Assembly (NCBI GenBank): GCA_040743155.1
Contig: JBFLJU010000001.1
Coordinates: forward strand, 1,707,144 to 1,771,143
Origin: Cycloclasticus sp.
Lineage (GTDB): Bacteria; Pseudomonadota; Gammaproteobacteria; Methylococcales; Cycloclasticaceae
Direction: 5' to 3'
DNA length: 64,000 nt
A program made the position numbers and the translations under genes. Below are positions 45,857 through 56,089 of this stretch, in pieces. Every line of letters begins with the position of its first letter. Position 1 is the stretch's first letter. The notes under the pieces are model-generated. The model did no database searches. It had not been told where the DNA came from and was given only the letters and a program-made list of their open reading frames with translations.

Positions 45857-46332
45857 TTTTTTATATAACAGCTTTCGCCCTATAGGCGAGTTACTCTTTT
45901 TGCTTCAGCAAAAAAAGAGTAACCAGAAAAATGCCGCCCTAAAGTCTCACCTGCGGTTCCCTCTGCACCATTCATTTTTACAACTACTGTGGAACTCACC
46001 CGACAAAGCACGGGTTCACACAACCACAGTAGAAAGCTTTGTAAAACTGAACAATGCTTCGGCGAGGCTACATGGAACCTAAAGTCAAAAAAATGAACCG
46101 AGCTTCTACCCTTGTTCGCGTTTAAATTATTAAAGTATTTCGGATAAGTGAGTGCGTTGTCTGAGCCGCCTTTTGGCGAGTTTAGCGCTCGCCCGAAATG
46201 ATTTAATAATTTGCGATTGGGCGACCTTTTCTTTGATTCGTTTCTTTTGGTCGTACAAAAGAAATGAATGCCCTCGCGGCAGCGAAATAGGACCCCTTTC
46301 ACCTATAGGGCGAAAGCTGTTACATAAAAAAA
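45857..46332. mobile_element. Palindrome-rich element with terminal inverted repeats (MITE-like)
   Basis: A ~476-bp stretch between holC and valS. Its ends are inverted copies of each other: AACAGCTTTCGCCCTATAGG at 45867-45886 and its complement at 46302-46321, extending outward as T6-ATATA / T7-ATGTA. Inside lie several long hairpins: 45890-45923 (GTTACTC arms); CTACTGTGG/CCACAGTAG at 45984-46032; a 20-base arm pair with two mismatches at 46124-46143 and 46193-46212; GGCGAG/CTCGCC at 46175-46193; and a 14-base pair at 46236-46269. No credible transposase is present. A target-site duplication is not clear. Elements of this look (GAGTAAC/TTTTGC arms) are scattered in many gammaproteobacterial genomes, but I cannot search them here. 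Confidence 0.8.
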
Positions 46333-46401
46333 CAAAGTCCTCACCCCACCAACAAAGCTATAATACCCAGCTATTAAAATCATCAATGCATAACATTCAA
46401 G

Positions 46402-49167
46402 ATGGAAAAGACATACGCCCCGCACGACATTGAATCTCGCTGGTATAGCCAATGGGAACAACAAGGTTACTTTCAGCCACAAGGTGGCGATGCTGCTTAT
46501 TGCATTATGATTCCGCCGCCCAATGTTACCGGCAGTCTACATATGGGCCATGCTTTCCAAGATACGATCATGGATTCGCTCACCCGTTACCATCGCATGC
46601 AGGGTAATAACACACTTTGGCAGGCAGGCAGCGACCATGCCGGTATCGCCACACAAATGGTAGTTGAGCGTCAATTAAACGCCGAAGGAAAGACGCGCCA
46701 TGACTTAGGCCGTGATAAATTTGTCGAACGCATCTGGGATTGGAAAGAAGAATCGGGCAACACCATTTCACAACAATTGCGTCGCATGGGCACATCTTTG
46801 GATTGGTCTCGCGAACGCTTTACCATGGACGAAGGCTTGTCCAAAGCCGTTAACGAAGTATTTGTAAAACTACACGAAGAAGGCCTTATTTATCGCGGCA
46901 AACGCCTCGTCAACTGGGACCCTAAATTACACACCGCAGTATCTGATTTAGAAGTGCTTTCACAAGAAGAACAAGGCCATATGTGGCATATGCGCTACCC
47001 ATTAGCCGATGGCAGTGGCGAGCTAGTAGTTGCCACAACCCGCCCCGAAACCATGCTCGGCGATGCTTGCGTAGCTGTTCACCCAAGTGATGAGCGTTAC
47101 CAAGACCTTATTGGAAAAACCATTACGTTACCCTTATGTGACCGTGAAATCCCCATTATTGCTGATGACTATGTAGACCCAGAATTTGGTACCGGTTGCG
47201 TAAAAATAACACCTGCGCACGACTTTAATGATTACGAAGTCGGCCAGCGTCACGATATGCCATTAATTAACATCTTCACCATTGATGCCAGCATTAATGA
47301 CGAGATGCCAGAAAAATACCAAGGCATGGATCGCGTTAAGGCACGTAAACAAATCGTACAAGATTTAGACGATTTAGGCTTATTAGTAAAGGTAGAAGAT
47401 CACAAACTGATGATCCCTCGTGGTGACCGTTCCGGCGTGATTATCGAACCACTACTGACTGACCAATGGTTTGTAAAAGCTAAGCCTTTGGCAGAACCTG
47501 CCATTGAAGCAGTTAAAAGTGGCAAAATTAAATTTGTGCCTGAAAATTGGGATAAAACCTATTACAACTGGATGAACGATATTCAGGACTGGTGTATTTC
47601 ACGGCAAATTTGGTGGGGCCACAGAATTCCCGCTTGGTACGATGCAGACGGCAATATTTACGTAGGGCGGGATGAAACCGAAGTACGTGAGAAGAACAAT
47701 CTCGCAGACGACCTCATCTTAAGACAAGATGAAGACGTACTCGACACTTGGTTCTCATCAGCCTTATGGCCATTTTCAACTCTTGGCTGGCCGGATAAAA
47801 CACCTGAGCTAGATACCTTCTACCCTACCAGTGTATTGGTAACTGGGTTCGACATCATCTTCTTCTGGGTTGCCCGAATGATTATGATGGGCTTGAAATT
47901 TATGGACGACGTGCCGTTCAAAGAAATATACATTCACGGCCTTGTACGCGATGCGGAAGGTCAAAAAATGTCCAAATCCAAAGGCAACGTGCTTGACCCG
48001 ATTGACCTTATCGACGGCATTACGCTCGATGCGCTATTAGAAAAACGCACTAAAGGCCTCATGCAGCCTAAAATGGCCGCTAAAATCGAAAAAGATACCC
48101 GCAAACATTTCCCCGATGGTATCCCTGCCTTTGGCACTGATGCGTTACGTTTCACCTTTGCAACACTTGCCTCTACTGGGCGCGACATTCGTTTTGATTT
48201 AAACCGCATCGAAGGTAACCGAAACTTCTGTAACAAGCTGTGGAATGCCACGCGTTACGTCTTAATGAATACAGAAGGTGAAGACACCGGCCTAAGTAAT
48301 GAACCGTGCGACTATAGCTTGCCTGACCAATGGATCGTTTCTCGTTTGCAAAAAACAGAAGCCAGCGTTATCAGCTCCATTGAAAAATACCGCTTCGATT
48401 TAGCGGCTCAGTCCTTATACGAATTTGTTTGGAATGAATATTGCGATTGGTACCTAGAACTTTCAAAACCTATTTTATTGGACGAAAATAGCTCAACAGA
48501 ACAAAAACGCGGCACTCGCCAAACGCTTATTCGTGTATTGGAAACGGTACTTCGTCTACTTCACCCCATGATGCCTTTCATCACCGAAGAGATTTGGCAA
48601 CAAATTGCTCCTATGGCGGGCAAAACCGGCGACACCATTATGTTGCAGGCTTATCCAAAACCCGATGAGAGTAAAATATCAGCGGATGCAGAAGACAGCA
48701 TGCAATGGGTCATGGATTTTGTGATGGGCATTCGGAAAATTCGCGGAGAAATGAATATACCGCCAAGCAAACCTTTACCGGTACTGCTCAACAACAGCAG
48801 CGAACAAGATCAGCTACGTCTTAACAGCAACTCACGCTTACTTGAGAAATTGGCGCGCTTGGAATCCATCAGCGTCTTATCGACGACTGATGACGCCCCG
48901 CAATCCGCCATCGCCTTAGTTGGAGACATGCAGGTATTGATTCCAATGGCCGGATTAATCGACAAACAAGCCGAACTAAATAGACTCAATAAAGAAATCG
49001 ACAAGTTAGCAAAGGAAATCGCTAGAATTAGCGGAAAACTATCCAATGCTTCTTTTATTGATAAAGCGCCGGCAGCTGTTGTAGAAAAGGAAAAAGACAA
49101 GCAACGCGATATTTCATCCAAGCTAAATAACTTAAACGAGCAAAAAGAGAAAATAGCTTCTTTGTAA
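46402..49167 (+). CDS. valS: Valyl-tRNA synthetase
   Basis: Charges tRNA-Val. The 921-residue class I enzyme has the HIGH motif as HMGH (residues 47-50 after PPPNVTGSL), the editing CP1 domain ([17 protein letters not shown]), the KMSKS motif in [10 protein letters not shown], and a C-terminal coiled coil ([24 protein letters not shown] in parts). Length matches the family. A TATAAT at 46359-46364 lies 38 bases before the start, just inside the right flank of the repeat element, and may be its -10 hexamer; no good -35 is apparent. Confidence 0.97.
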   Translation: MEKTYAPHDIESRWYSQWEQQGYFQPQGGDAAYCIMIPPPNVTGSLHMGHAFQDTIMDSLTRYHRMQGNNTLWQAGSDHAGIATQMVVERQLNAEGKTRHDLGRDKFVERIWDWKEESGNTISQQLRRMGTSLDWSRERFTMDEGLSKAVNEVFVKLHEEGLIYRGKRLVNWDPKLHTAVSDLEVLSQEEQGHMWHMRYPLADGSGELVVATTRPETMLGDACVAVHPSDERYQDLIGKTITLPLCDREIPIIADDYVDPEFGTGCVKITPAHDFNDYEVGQRHDMPLINIFTIDASINDEMPEKYQGMDRVKARKQIVQDLDDLGLLVKVEDHKLMIPRGDRSGVIIEPLLTDQWFVKAKPLAEPAIEAVKSGKIKFVPENWDKTYYNWMNDIQDWCISRQIWWGHRIPAWYDADGNIYVGRDETEVREKNNLADDLILRQDEDVLDTWFSSALWPFSTLGWPDKTPELDTFYPTSVLVTGFDIIFFWVARMIMMGLKFMDDVPFKEIYIHGLVRDAEGQKMSKSKGNVLDPIDLIDGITLDALLEKRTKGLMQPKMAAKIEKDTRKHFPDGIPAFGTDALRFTFATLASTGRDIRFDLNRIEGNRNFCNKLWNATRYVLMNTEGEDTGLSNEPCDYSLPDQWIVSRLQKTEASVISSIEKYRFDLAAQSLYEFVWNEYCDWYLELSKPILLDENSSTEQKRGTRQTLIRVLETVLRLLHPMMPFITEEIWQQIAPMAGKTGDTIMLQAYPKPDESKISADAEDSMQWVMDFVMGIRKIRGEMNIPPSKPLPVLLNNSSEQDQLRLNSNSRLLEKLARLESISVLSTTDDAPQSAIALVGDMQVLIPMAGLIDKQAELNRLNKEIDKLAKEIARISGKLSNASFIDKAPAAVVEKEKDKQRDISSKLNNLNEQKEKIASL

Positions 49168-49241
49168 TGAAAGCGCTGACAATATCCATACACAGGCTAT
49201 AAATAAGCCAAATTCCCACCAACACAACACTCTTGCTCGTA

Positions 49242-49277
49242 CCGTATCGCCTAACGTATACCCGTTAGGCGATACGG
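49242..49277. repeat. Perfect 15-bp inverted repeat, hairpin
   Basis: CCGTATCGCCTAACG (49242-49256), a 6-base loop, then its exact complement (49263-49277). It sits 75 bases past valS and before the convergent DUF2970 gene. No T-run follows on either side, so it is not a classic intrinsic terminator; it may still end transcription with other factors or be a DNA-level palindrome. Confidence 0.85.
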
Positions 49278-49362
49278 CGCCGTGTAGTTCCCGGCCATTG
49301 GAATATTAAAACCGTTTCAAAACTGCTGATGACTGCCGTGGCAGCGACATTTTGTAAAAAAA

Positions 49363-49569
49363 TCAGTCTGGCAACACCAGCTGCACAACGCCAATCACCA
49401 CCATAATAAACATAAAGGCCAAAATAAAACCCGTCGCAATAAACACCTTAGGGTTGCCGTGTTGAAAATCACGTTTCCTACGTGACTCTTTCGACACACC
49501 CAGAAAAGACAGCATCGTGCTTCCGACCATTTGCCAAAAAGTTGGCACGACATCTTTATCTTTTTCCAT
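49363..49569 (-). CDS. DUF2970 family small membrane protein
   Basis: A 68-residue protein with a polar N terminus containing the DUF2970 hallmark WQMVGSTMLSFLGV and RRKRDFQHGNP, then one transmembrane helix (VFIATGFILAFMFIMVVIGVVQLVL). Function unknown. Single gene, convergent with valS. Confidence 0.85.
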   Translation of the reverse strand: MEKDKDVVPTFWQMVGSTMLSFLGVSKESRRKRDFQHGNPKVFIATGFILAFMFIMVVIGVVQLVLPD

Positions 49570-49779
49570 GTTTTGTCCTTATAAAGTTAGTCCGGTCATT
49601 TTATCACCCGCAGATGGTTCATTTCTCAGCAGATTTCAAAAAACCAACTACACTTCTGTTTATTACATTTGAGCTTTCAAGTGAATGTTGTTTTATCAAC
49701 ACGACACTGACAAACGCTTTAACTTAATTCAACAAAAAAAGAACTGACACGCAACGGCTGCAAAATACTACGAGGACTT

Positions 49780-50571
49780 ATGAATATTGATTTAAACGAC
49801 CTGAATGTACTCATCGTGGAGCCATCAAAAACCCAGCAACGTATTATTGAGCGTGAATTAAACAGCTTATCCATTGATAAAATTGATTCCGTTTCCACCG
49901 CTGAGGAAGCTCTGCATTACATTCAAGAAGGCGCTCCAGATCTTATTCTAAGCGCCTATTACCTAAGTGATATGACCGGCAATGAGTTGCTACACTCGCT
50001 AAGAGAAGATAAGAGCAACCAAGGCATTTGCTTCGTATTGGTATCAAGCGTTACCGACATCAGGCAACTCGATGCTGTTCGTCAAGCGGGTGTCGTCGCC
50101 ATTCTACCCAAACCCTTTGCCGCACAGGATCTAGAGTTCGCATTAAAAAGCACCGTCAGCCACCTCAACCCTGAAGATATTTCCTTAGAAAACACCGATA
50201 TCGACGACCTTCGAATCCTACTCGTAGACGATAGCGCACTCGCCCGCAAGCACATCAAACGAACCCTCACCTCCATGGGGTTGGACAATGTGACCGAAGC
50301 CGAAAATGGAATTGAAGCCGTTAGCATTTTGAGCGAGTCCTTGTTTGATCTAATCGTTACCGACTACAACATGCCTGAAATGGATGGTCGTGAATTATCC
50401 GCCTATATTAGAGAACAAAGTAATCAATCCTCGGTGCCTATCATCATGGTGACTAGCGAACAAAATAGCAGTCGCCTTGCCGCTGTACAACAAGCTGGCG
50501 TATCGGCCATTTGCAACAAACCCTTCGAACCTGAAAGTGTGAGACAATTAATCCAACAATTAATTAATTAA
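49780..50571 (+). CDS. Tandem receiver-domain protein with one pseudo-receiver
   Basis: A 263-residue protein composed of two REC domains and no output domain. Domain 2 (residues ~143-263) is complete: acidic pair Asp150-Asp151 in LLVDDSALARK, phosphate acceptor Asp195 in IVTDYNMPEMDG, Thr in IIMVTSE, Lys in ICNKPF. Domain 1 (~8-128) has VEPS in place of the Asp pair and Ala59 at the acceptor position (ILSAYYLSDMTG), though it keeps the Lys in ILPKPF. So domain 1 is predicted not to be phosphorylated. It stands before the glycan genes, 16 bases from the first, and may control them, but this is inference. Confidence 0.9.
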   Translation: MNIDLNDLNVLIVEPSKTQQRIIERELNSLSIDKIDSVSTAEEALHYIQEGAPDLILSAYYLSDMTGNELLHSLREDKSNQGICFVLVSSVTDIRQLDAVRQAGVVAILPKPFAAQDLEFALKSTVSHLNPEDISLENTDIDDLRILLVDDSALARKHIKRTLTSMGLDNVTEAENGIEAVSILSESLFDLIVTDYNMPEMDGRELSAYIREQSNQSSVPIIMVTSEQNSSRLAAVQQAGVSAICNKPFEPESVRQLIQQLIN

Positions 50572-50587
50572 CTCCGTCGCTTCCAAC

Positions 50588-51460
50588 ATGGCCAAAAACA
50601 AACCTTCTATCAGCATCGTAATGCCGTGTTTAAATGGAGCCGAAAACCTAGAAGCCTTACTGCCAAAACTAAAACAAGCGCAACCAACCGCGGAAATTAT
50701 GGTGGTAAATGATGGCTCGACGGATCGTTCCCTTGAAATTTGCGAACAACACGGCATACGCGTCGTGTCACACCCCGAACCCTTAGGCAACGGCGCAGCC
50801 ATTAAAACCGGCGCACGTAACGCAACGGGCGATATCATCGTATTCATGGATTCAGACGGACAACACGGCCCCGAAGATATCCAACGACTACTCGATAAAT
50901 TAGACGAAGGTTACGACATGGTCGTCGGCGCAAGAGAAGCTAGTTCCCACGCTTCAAAAAAACGCCTATTTGGTAATACCGTCTTTAACAAACTCGCCTC
51001 GTTTATGACCGGTCAAAAAATAGAAGACCTCACATCGGGCTTTCGCGCAGTTCGAACAGTACACTTTAAAAAGTTTCTATACCTATTACCGAATGGCTTT
51101 TCATACCCAACCACATCCACCATGGCGTTTTTTCGCTCTGCCCTACCCGTCGCCTACATCCCCATCAAGGCGGGCAAACGAGAAGGCAAAAGCAAAATTA
51201 AACTATTAAAAGATGGCATACGTTTCTTTGTTATTATTTTAAAAATTGGTGCACTGTTCTCACCGATGCGGCTTTTTCTACCCACCAGCGGCGTGTTTTT
51301 TCTTCTCGGTGTCATCAACCATGTTCATAGCTATGCAACCTCCGGCTCGTTCAGCAACGGTAGCTTATTACTGTACGTCGCCTCGGTGTTTATCTTTTTG
51401 ATGGGGATATTGTCTGAACAAATTTCGTCGTTGCATTATAGAAATACAGATAAAGAATAA
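50588..51460 (+). CDS. Glycosyltransferase family 2, dolichol-P-mannose synthase-like, with C-terminal membrane helices
   Basis: A 290-residue GT2 enzyme. The GT-A fold reads ISIVMPCLNGAENL, MVVNDGSTDRS and MDSDGQHGPEDI (DSD metal motif). It has two hydrophobic helices at ~225-245 and 258-278, as in polyprenyl-phosphate sugar transferases (DPM1/ArnC family). KKRLFGNTVFNKLASFMTGQKIEDLTSGFRAV (in parts) marks this branch. It probably transfers a sugar to undecaprenyl phosphate. First gene of the plus-strand half of the glycan locus. Confidence 0.9.
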   Translation: MAKNKPSISIVMPCLNGAENLEALLPKLKQAQPTAEIMVVNDGSTDRSLEICEQHGIRVVSHPEPLGNGAAIKTGARNATGDIIVFMDSDGQHGPEDIQRLLDKLDEGYDMVVGAREASSHASKKRLFGNTVFNKLASFMTGQKIEDLTSGFRAVRTVHFKKFLYLLPNGFSYPTTSTMAFFRSALPVAYIPIKAGKREGKSKIKLLKDGIRFFVIILKIGALFSPMRLFLPTSGVFFLLGVINHVHSYATSGSFSNGSLLLYVASVFIFLMGILSEQISSLHYRNTDKE

Positions 51461-51489
51461 CTTTTTTCCTTACTCATTATTAAGCCTTA

Positions 51490-52719
51490 ATGAAATCCCC
51501 AGATCCATTAAAAGTCTTGATGTTAACATCGAGCTATCCAAGAAACGATACCGACAACAGTTCTGTATTCTTACGCTACCTCGCTACTAATTTAGCCAAA
51601 CATGATGTGGATGTTCATGTTTTAGCGCCCGATCACCCTCTTGTTAACGCTACAGACCTTGATATAAGAATAAAAAATCATTGGTTCCGATACCTTCCAA
51701 ATCGATGGCAGCTACTCGCCTATAGTTCGGGAATACTTCCAAATTTAAAAAGAAATAAACTCCTCTATCTACAAGTTCCTTTTTTTCTACTAGCAATGTT
51801 TACCTCTTTGATCTTTTTATGTAGAAAAATAAAGCCGGATGTTATTCATGCGCATTGGGTTATTCCCCAAGGGTTTATAGCCATCATAGCCGGCAAGCTA
51901 TTAAAAATACCTGTTATCGCGACAGCCCATGGCGGGGACGCTTTTTCACTAAATACAGGCGCTCTTAGCCGGTTAAAAAAATTCACTTTAAAGCATTGCC
52001 ACGGTTGGACATCGAACACATCTGCTACAGCTAACGCCTTTGGTAAGGCATGCGAAATACCTAACCCTAGCATTATCCCCATGGGGGTAGATATAGAACA
52101 CTTCCAATCCGGCAACGCAGATAAATTATTAAATAATGAAAACAGAAATATCATTCTGTTCGTCGGCCGCCTTGTCGAAAAGAAAGGCGTTAAGTACCTC
52201 ATTGAAGCATTTTCGATGCTCCCTAAAAAATTTCAAGATGCATCCATTTTATGGGTTATTGGTGATGGCGATGAACGTATCGAGCTTGAAAAACAAGCGC
52301 AACGCTTAGGCGTGCAAAATATAAAATTTTGGGGGCAAGTGCAAAACAAACAACTCCCCGACTTTTATGCTGCGGCCTCATTATTTGTAGCTCCATCTGT
52401 CATCGACTCAAAAGGGGATACAGAGGGACAGGGTGTTATTTTATTGGAAGCTATGGCGAGTAAGACCCCTATAATTGCCACAACTGTCGGTGGAATTTCA
52501 GAAGTAATTACTCATGGTGAAACTGGCCTACTCATTCCTCCTAATAACTCAGATAAATTATCAACTTCTATTCATTACATGCTTAACAATAAAAGTTTTA
52601 CTAATAACTGTACTGAGAAAGCGCTAATTAAAGCCGAAGAAACTTATTCTTGGGCGCTTATTTCTCAACAATTTATTTCAACTTTTAGACACGTAAAACA
52701 ACCCTCTATTGAGAGCTAG
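51490..52719 (+). CDS. Glycosyltransferase family 4
   Basis: A 409-residue retaining GT-B glycosyltransferase. N-half: VLMLTSSYPRNDTDNSS, PDVIHAHWVIPQG, ATAHGGDAF. C-half Glycos_transf_1 domain: ILFVGRLVEKKGVKYLIEAF, the E-x7-E motif in EGQGVILLEAMASKTPIIATTVGGISEVI. Sugar specificity cannot be told. It overlaps the next, convergent gene by 14 bases. Confidence 0.92.
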   Translation: MKSPDPLKVLMLTSSYPRNDTDNSSVFLRYLATNLAKHDVDVHVLAPDHPLVNATDLDIRIKNHWFRYLPNRWQLLAYSSGILPNLKRNKLLYLQVPFFLLAMFTSLIFLCRKIKPDVIHAHWVIPQGFIAIIAGKLLKIPVIATAHGGDAFSLNTGALSRLKKFTLKHCHGWTSNTSATANAFGKACEIPNPSIIPMGVDIEHFQSGNADKLLNNENRNIILFVGRLVEKKGVKYLIEAFSMLPKKFQDASILWVIGDGDERIELEKQAQRLGVQNIKFWGQVQNKQLPDFYAAASLFVAPSVIDSKGDTEGQGVILLEAMASKTPIIATTVGGISEVITHGETGLLIPPNNSDKLSTSIHYMLNNKSFTNNCTEKALIKAEETYSWALISQQFISTFRHVKQPSIES

Positions 52720-53713
52720 CATCATCTAACACTTGTTGAAATAAATTTTTATATTCAAAAACCATCCTATTTAACGTAAACAAGTGCTCAACTTTTGCTC
52801 GATTATATTCACCCATTTCTTTACAAAGCGTCTTATTTTCAGCTAAAAGGTTAATTTTAGTTGCAAAATCATCAACACCCCCTAACCCACATAAAAAGCC
52901 GCCTTGCCCCCCATCAACCAATTCAGGAAGTGAAGAACAATTTGTTGCCACCACGGGCAAACCACAAGACATAGCTTCTGCTGCAGCCAAACCGAATCCT
53001 TCGCGCACCGTTGGAAATAAAAGAATATCAACCGATTGATACAACCGAGGCATATCTTTATAGGGCACTCGCCCAACATTGACCAATCGCGGGTGTTCAG
53101 CTAAACCTCCAGTACCACGTAAACCAGATGTATATAGAATAGTAACATTTTCATTTAATTTATTTAAAATCGGAATAAGCCATTGCGCGCCCTTTCGGTT
53201 GCTGAGATTTCCGCTAAACAGTACCTTAATCTCACCGCTGTTCCGAGTTTTATCTAACGAAGGAACAAAAGTTGATTCATCAACACCATTGTAAATTACT
53301 CTAATTTTTTTACTGATGCCTAATTCACGCTGAACTAAATCCGCCGTATACTGACTGACCGTCGTTATCTCATCCGCAAAAACCACTGCTTTCTTGGTGA
53401 ACCACTTTAGATCTGTTTGATAATGAATACTCTGCAACCTCGTGCTGTACTCACGCATAAAGGTGTCTAATACGTAGTTATGAAACGTTACTACCAACGG
53501 AACACCCTTTTGCTTATGAAAACGAGCGTAGTCAGGAGTAGTATGGATAATACTCGGTTTCAATTTACGCCCTAACGACCATAAACTGGGGGGGAATAAT
53601 GTAAGGTAAGGGTGATAAGGCACCACTTGGTACTTTTTTATGGCGTGTTCTATATTCTTATGAATAATGTATGCGCCGTTGCCTGTCGCTATTGGGCTAA
53701 TTATTTTTTCCAC
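52706..53713 (-). CDS. Glycosyltransferase family 4
   Basis: A 335-residue GT4 protein opening [22 protein letters not shown], with [43 protein letters not shown], and the nucleotide-sugar E-x7-E in [23 protein letters not shown]. The start is GTG at 53713 with AAAGG shortly before it, and it lies just downstream (on the minus strand) of a fossil gmd fragment whose frame differs. The 3' end overlaps the convergent GT4 by 14 bases. Confidence 0.88.
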   Translation of the reverse strand: MEKIISPIATGNGAYIIHKNIEHAIKKYQVVPYHPYLTLFPPSLWSLGRKLKPSIIHTTPDYARFHKQKGVPLVVTFHNYVLDTFMREYSTRLQSIHYQTDLKWFTKKAVVFADEITTVSQYTADLVQRELGISKKIRVIYNGVDESTFVPSLDKTRNSGEIKVLFSGNLSNRKGAQWLIPILNKLNENVTILYTSGLRGTGGLAEHPRLVNVGRVPYKDMPRLYQSVDILLFPTVREGFGLAAAEAMSCGLPVVATNCSSLPELVDGGQGGFLCGLGGVDDFATKINLLAENKTLCKEMGEYNRAKVEHLFTLNRMVFEYKNLFQQVLDDASSQ

Positions 53714-53732
53714 GTCGTACCGACCTTTTATG

Positions 53733-53879
53733 CGCGCCTAGGTTATAAATTTCATCAAGCTGAACCTCTTGCAGGGTACGCGTTAAATTAGAACTGCCTA
53801 TTAAATCACCATAGTGTAAAAACTCAGATCAATAAGAGCCAGCTTGGCTTGTTATGCCTGTTATTAATGCTTTTATATC
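53733..53879 (-). pseudogene. Remnant of GDP-mannose 4,6-dehydratase (gmd)
   Basis: On the minus strand one continuous frame of 49 codons reads KALITGITSQAGSY, stop, [32 protein letters not shown]. This matches two separate N-terminal blocks of Gmd (ALITGITGQDGSYLAEF and [28 protein letters not shown]), with the ~35-40 residues between them deleted, a TGA at 53829-53831 replacing a Leu codon, and Gly-Gln-Asp-Gly altered to Ser-Gln-Ala-Gly. The rest of the gene is gone: coding for a glycosyltransferase begins ~20 bases later. So a gmd gene once stood here. Confidence 0.9.
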
Positions 53880-55122
53880 ATTCTTTCTTTTCTAAAACTG
53901 ATTCATAAAGAGCAATATAACGTTTTGCAACCACACGGCTATCAAACTCACGCACAACTTTATTACGAGCATTAGCCGAAAGTTCATCGTAGTTCGGAGC
54001 ATTTAAAACCCATTCAATACCTACTGCCAAATCCTCTGTATCAAACGGTTTAGCTAAATAGCCATTTGTTTTATGCTCAATCATATCGCCATTCCCACCC
54101 ACATCAAAAGCCACAACAGGTGTTCCACAAGCAATGCCTTCCATAATCGCATTTGATAAATTTTCTTGGATACTAGGGATCACCATCACATCTGCTGCGC
54201 TATAAAGCGCACGCAAGGTTACATCATCATATAGCGGCCCTAAATAATGAGCTTTAAATTTAAAACATTCCGGTACTTTAGGCTCACTACTTCCAAAGAC
54301 AACAAGCTCAATATTTTCACTCTCCAATTGCTGTAATGCTTCACTTAACTCTTTAAAACCTTTACGAGGGTCAGAGGTTGCAGCCATTGCACCAAACAAA
54401 ACTAGAGTTTTATCTCGCGGTAAACATAATAAGTCACGAGCAACTATTTTTTCCAGTGGTAAATAAACTGATGTATCAATAGGGTTCGGCAAACACACAA
54501 CCTTCTTTCCCTTAAATAACCGGCTTTGCTTAGCACAACTAGCAAGCCAGCGACTCAATCCAACGATCGTCAGGTTTTTATGTTTTGAATAACTGGCAAG
54601 CTTTCTCTTAAATATGTATCGGCTTAAATCATAGCCTTTAAGTGAACCCAGTACCCTACATGAACCACATGAATCTATATAAGCTCCACATTCTTCATCA
54701 TAATGACAGCCACCTGTAAACGCCCACATATCATGCAAACTCCAAATAATAGGTGCTTTTATTTTTGCTATATCTGACATAGACAACATCACCTTATTAA
54801 CCCAATGCAAATGAACCACATCGGGGTTAATTTTATTAACACGAGCAACCAAACCTGAAAAGGGCACCAGATTAGGAGAAAAATAAGTTTTTGATCTATG
54901 CTTATATAAGCCTAAGGGAAGAGCATCCATAATACGGCGCAACAATGAGACTCCTTTTCCAATATTTGATTCTGATTCAACAACTCTATAATCATCACTA
55001 AATTTGACATTAACTAGCATTTGAGACTTAACACTCGAATCCAGTAGGGCTTGATGCAAGCGATATGCAGCGCGAGATGCACCACCTTGAATATCAGAAA
55101 AATTAATAATTAATACTTTCAC
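53878..55122 (-). CDS. Glycosyltransferase family 4
   Basis: A 414-residue GT4 enzyme of the WcaC/GumH-like type: MKVLIINFSDIQGGASRAAYRLHQAL, WSLHDMWAFTGGCHYDEECG (the HDMW and CHY motifs are shared by this group), LVLFGAMAATSDPRKGFKEL, and E-x7-E in IQENLSNAIMEGIACGTPVVAF. It overlaps the upstream methyltransferase stop by 4 bases. Confidence 0.92.
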   Translation of the reverse strand: MKVLIINFSDIQGGASRAAYRLHQALLDSSVKSQMLVNVKFSDDYRVVESESNIGKGVSLLRRIMDALPLGLYKHRSKTYFSPNLVPFSGLVARVNKINPDVVHLHWVNKVMLSMSDIAKIKAPIIWSLHDMWAFTGGCHYDEECGAYIDSCGSCRVLGSLKGYDLSRYIFKRKLASYSKHKNLTIVGLSRWLASCAKQSRLFKGKKVVCLPNPIDTSVYLPLEKIVARDLLCLPRDKTLVLFGAMAATSDPRKGFKELSEALQQLESENIELVVFGSSEPKVPECFKFKAHYLGPLYDDVTLRALYSAADVMVIPSIQENLSNAIMEGIACGTPVVAFDVGGNGDMIEHKTNGYLAKPFDTEDLAVGIEWVLNAPNYDELSANARNKVVREFDSRVVAKRYIALYESVLEKKE

Positions 55123-56024
55123 TTCTTCTGATAAATAGCTATTACAGTATGACCATTTGGCAACATCTCATCTTTTAGCCCCTTAACCAATATTCTCGCT
55201 AGAATTAACGATAGCACAGACGTAAATTTCCGAATTAATGACCGACTTAATAATTTAGAGTCCATAATGCTATTGTTTATGAGTAACTTTACGAACCATA
55301 ATTTATGAATACGTTGTAATTTCTCATAATGAATATCTAACACCTGTAAATTATATTTCTCAGCAATATAGTAAAGGGTTTCAGAAGGCCAGCGTGTTAC
55401 GTGATGTGGCGGCATATTCAATATATTATTAGTTGCATATTTTAAAAAAGAATCCTCACTAGGAACAGCAATAATAAGCCTCCCTCCAACTTTTAAAGCA
55501 TCAACTTTTGCTTGTATAAATGACTGCGGATTTGATACGTGCTCCAATACCTGAAAACTGACAACCACATCAAATTTATTCAAATTTTTAGTAGCATAAT
55601 CCTGCACCAACTCATTTTCTATAGTAACTCCATCTTTCAAAGCCATCTCTTTAGCCTTAGTGCTAGAGTCAAGGCCGACATAGTGCTTAGTTTGTAAAAA
55701 TTTAACAAAAGCTCCTTTTCCACCACCTACTTCTAAGACTCTGTCTGTTTTTGTAATATATTTTGAGGCCTCTAAATATTCCGCTTTTTCATCTACATAA
55801 TACCAATCAAGTTTTTGAAGTGAGTTATAAAACTTCTCGTCACCTACAATAAGCGGATTAAAAAACTTAAGTTTACATCTGTTGCACGCACAATAATTTA
55901 GATCGCTATCAAATAAATACGACACATCTTCATCAGTAAGTTTTTTAACTAAATTTATTAGGCTTTCTCGCCCAATTAACTCAATGATATTTATTTTATT
56001 ACTTTCGCATAAGGGACATCGCAT
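55119..56024 (-). CDS. Class I SAM-dependent methyltransferase with N-terminal zinc knuckle
   Basis: A 301-residue protein. The N terminus has a CPLC and CACNRC quartet, a rubredoxin-like zinc knuckle common in sugar C-methyltransferases. The SAM domain follows: RVLEVGGGKGAFV (motif I), YVGLDSS (motif II) and FDVVVSFQVLEHVSNP. LPNGHTVIAIYQKK closes it. Presumably it methylates a sugar in the surface glycan; the target is not known. Visibly AT-rich compared with the genes before 50 kb. Confidence 0.88.
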   Translation of the reverse strand: MRCPLCESNKINIIELIGRESLINLVKKLTDEDVSYLFDSDLNYCACNRCKLKFFNPLIVGDEKFYNSLQKLDWYYVDEKAEYLEASKYITKTDRVLEVGGGKGAFVKFLQTKHYVGLDSSTKAKEMALKDGVTIENELVQDYATKNLNKFDVVVSFQVLEHVSNPQSFIQAKVDALKVGGRLIIAVPSEDSFLKYATNNILNMPPHHVTRWPSETLYYIAEKYNLQVLDIHYEKLQRIHKLWFVKLLINNSIMDSKLLSRSLIRKFTSVLSLILARILVKGLKDEMLPNGHTVIAIYQKK

Positions 56025-56089
56025 ATATCACCGCTTGGACTCATTGAATAAAATCATTTCTATATCCGCGCCCCAAAGCTGTTTATTAA

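Noticed and set aside
45880..46302. 140-codon open frame on the minus strand inside the holC-valS gap
   Set aside because: It runs across several hairpins of the repeat element, has an implausible composition, and no recognisable domain. Frames of this kind inside such elements are often annotated as hypothetical proteins but I see no coding evidence.
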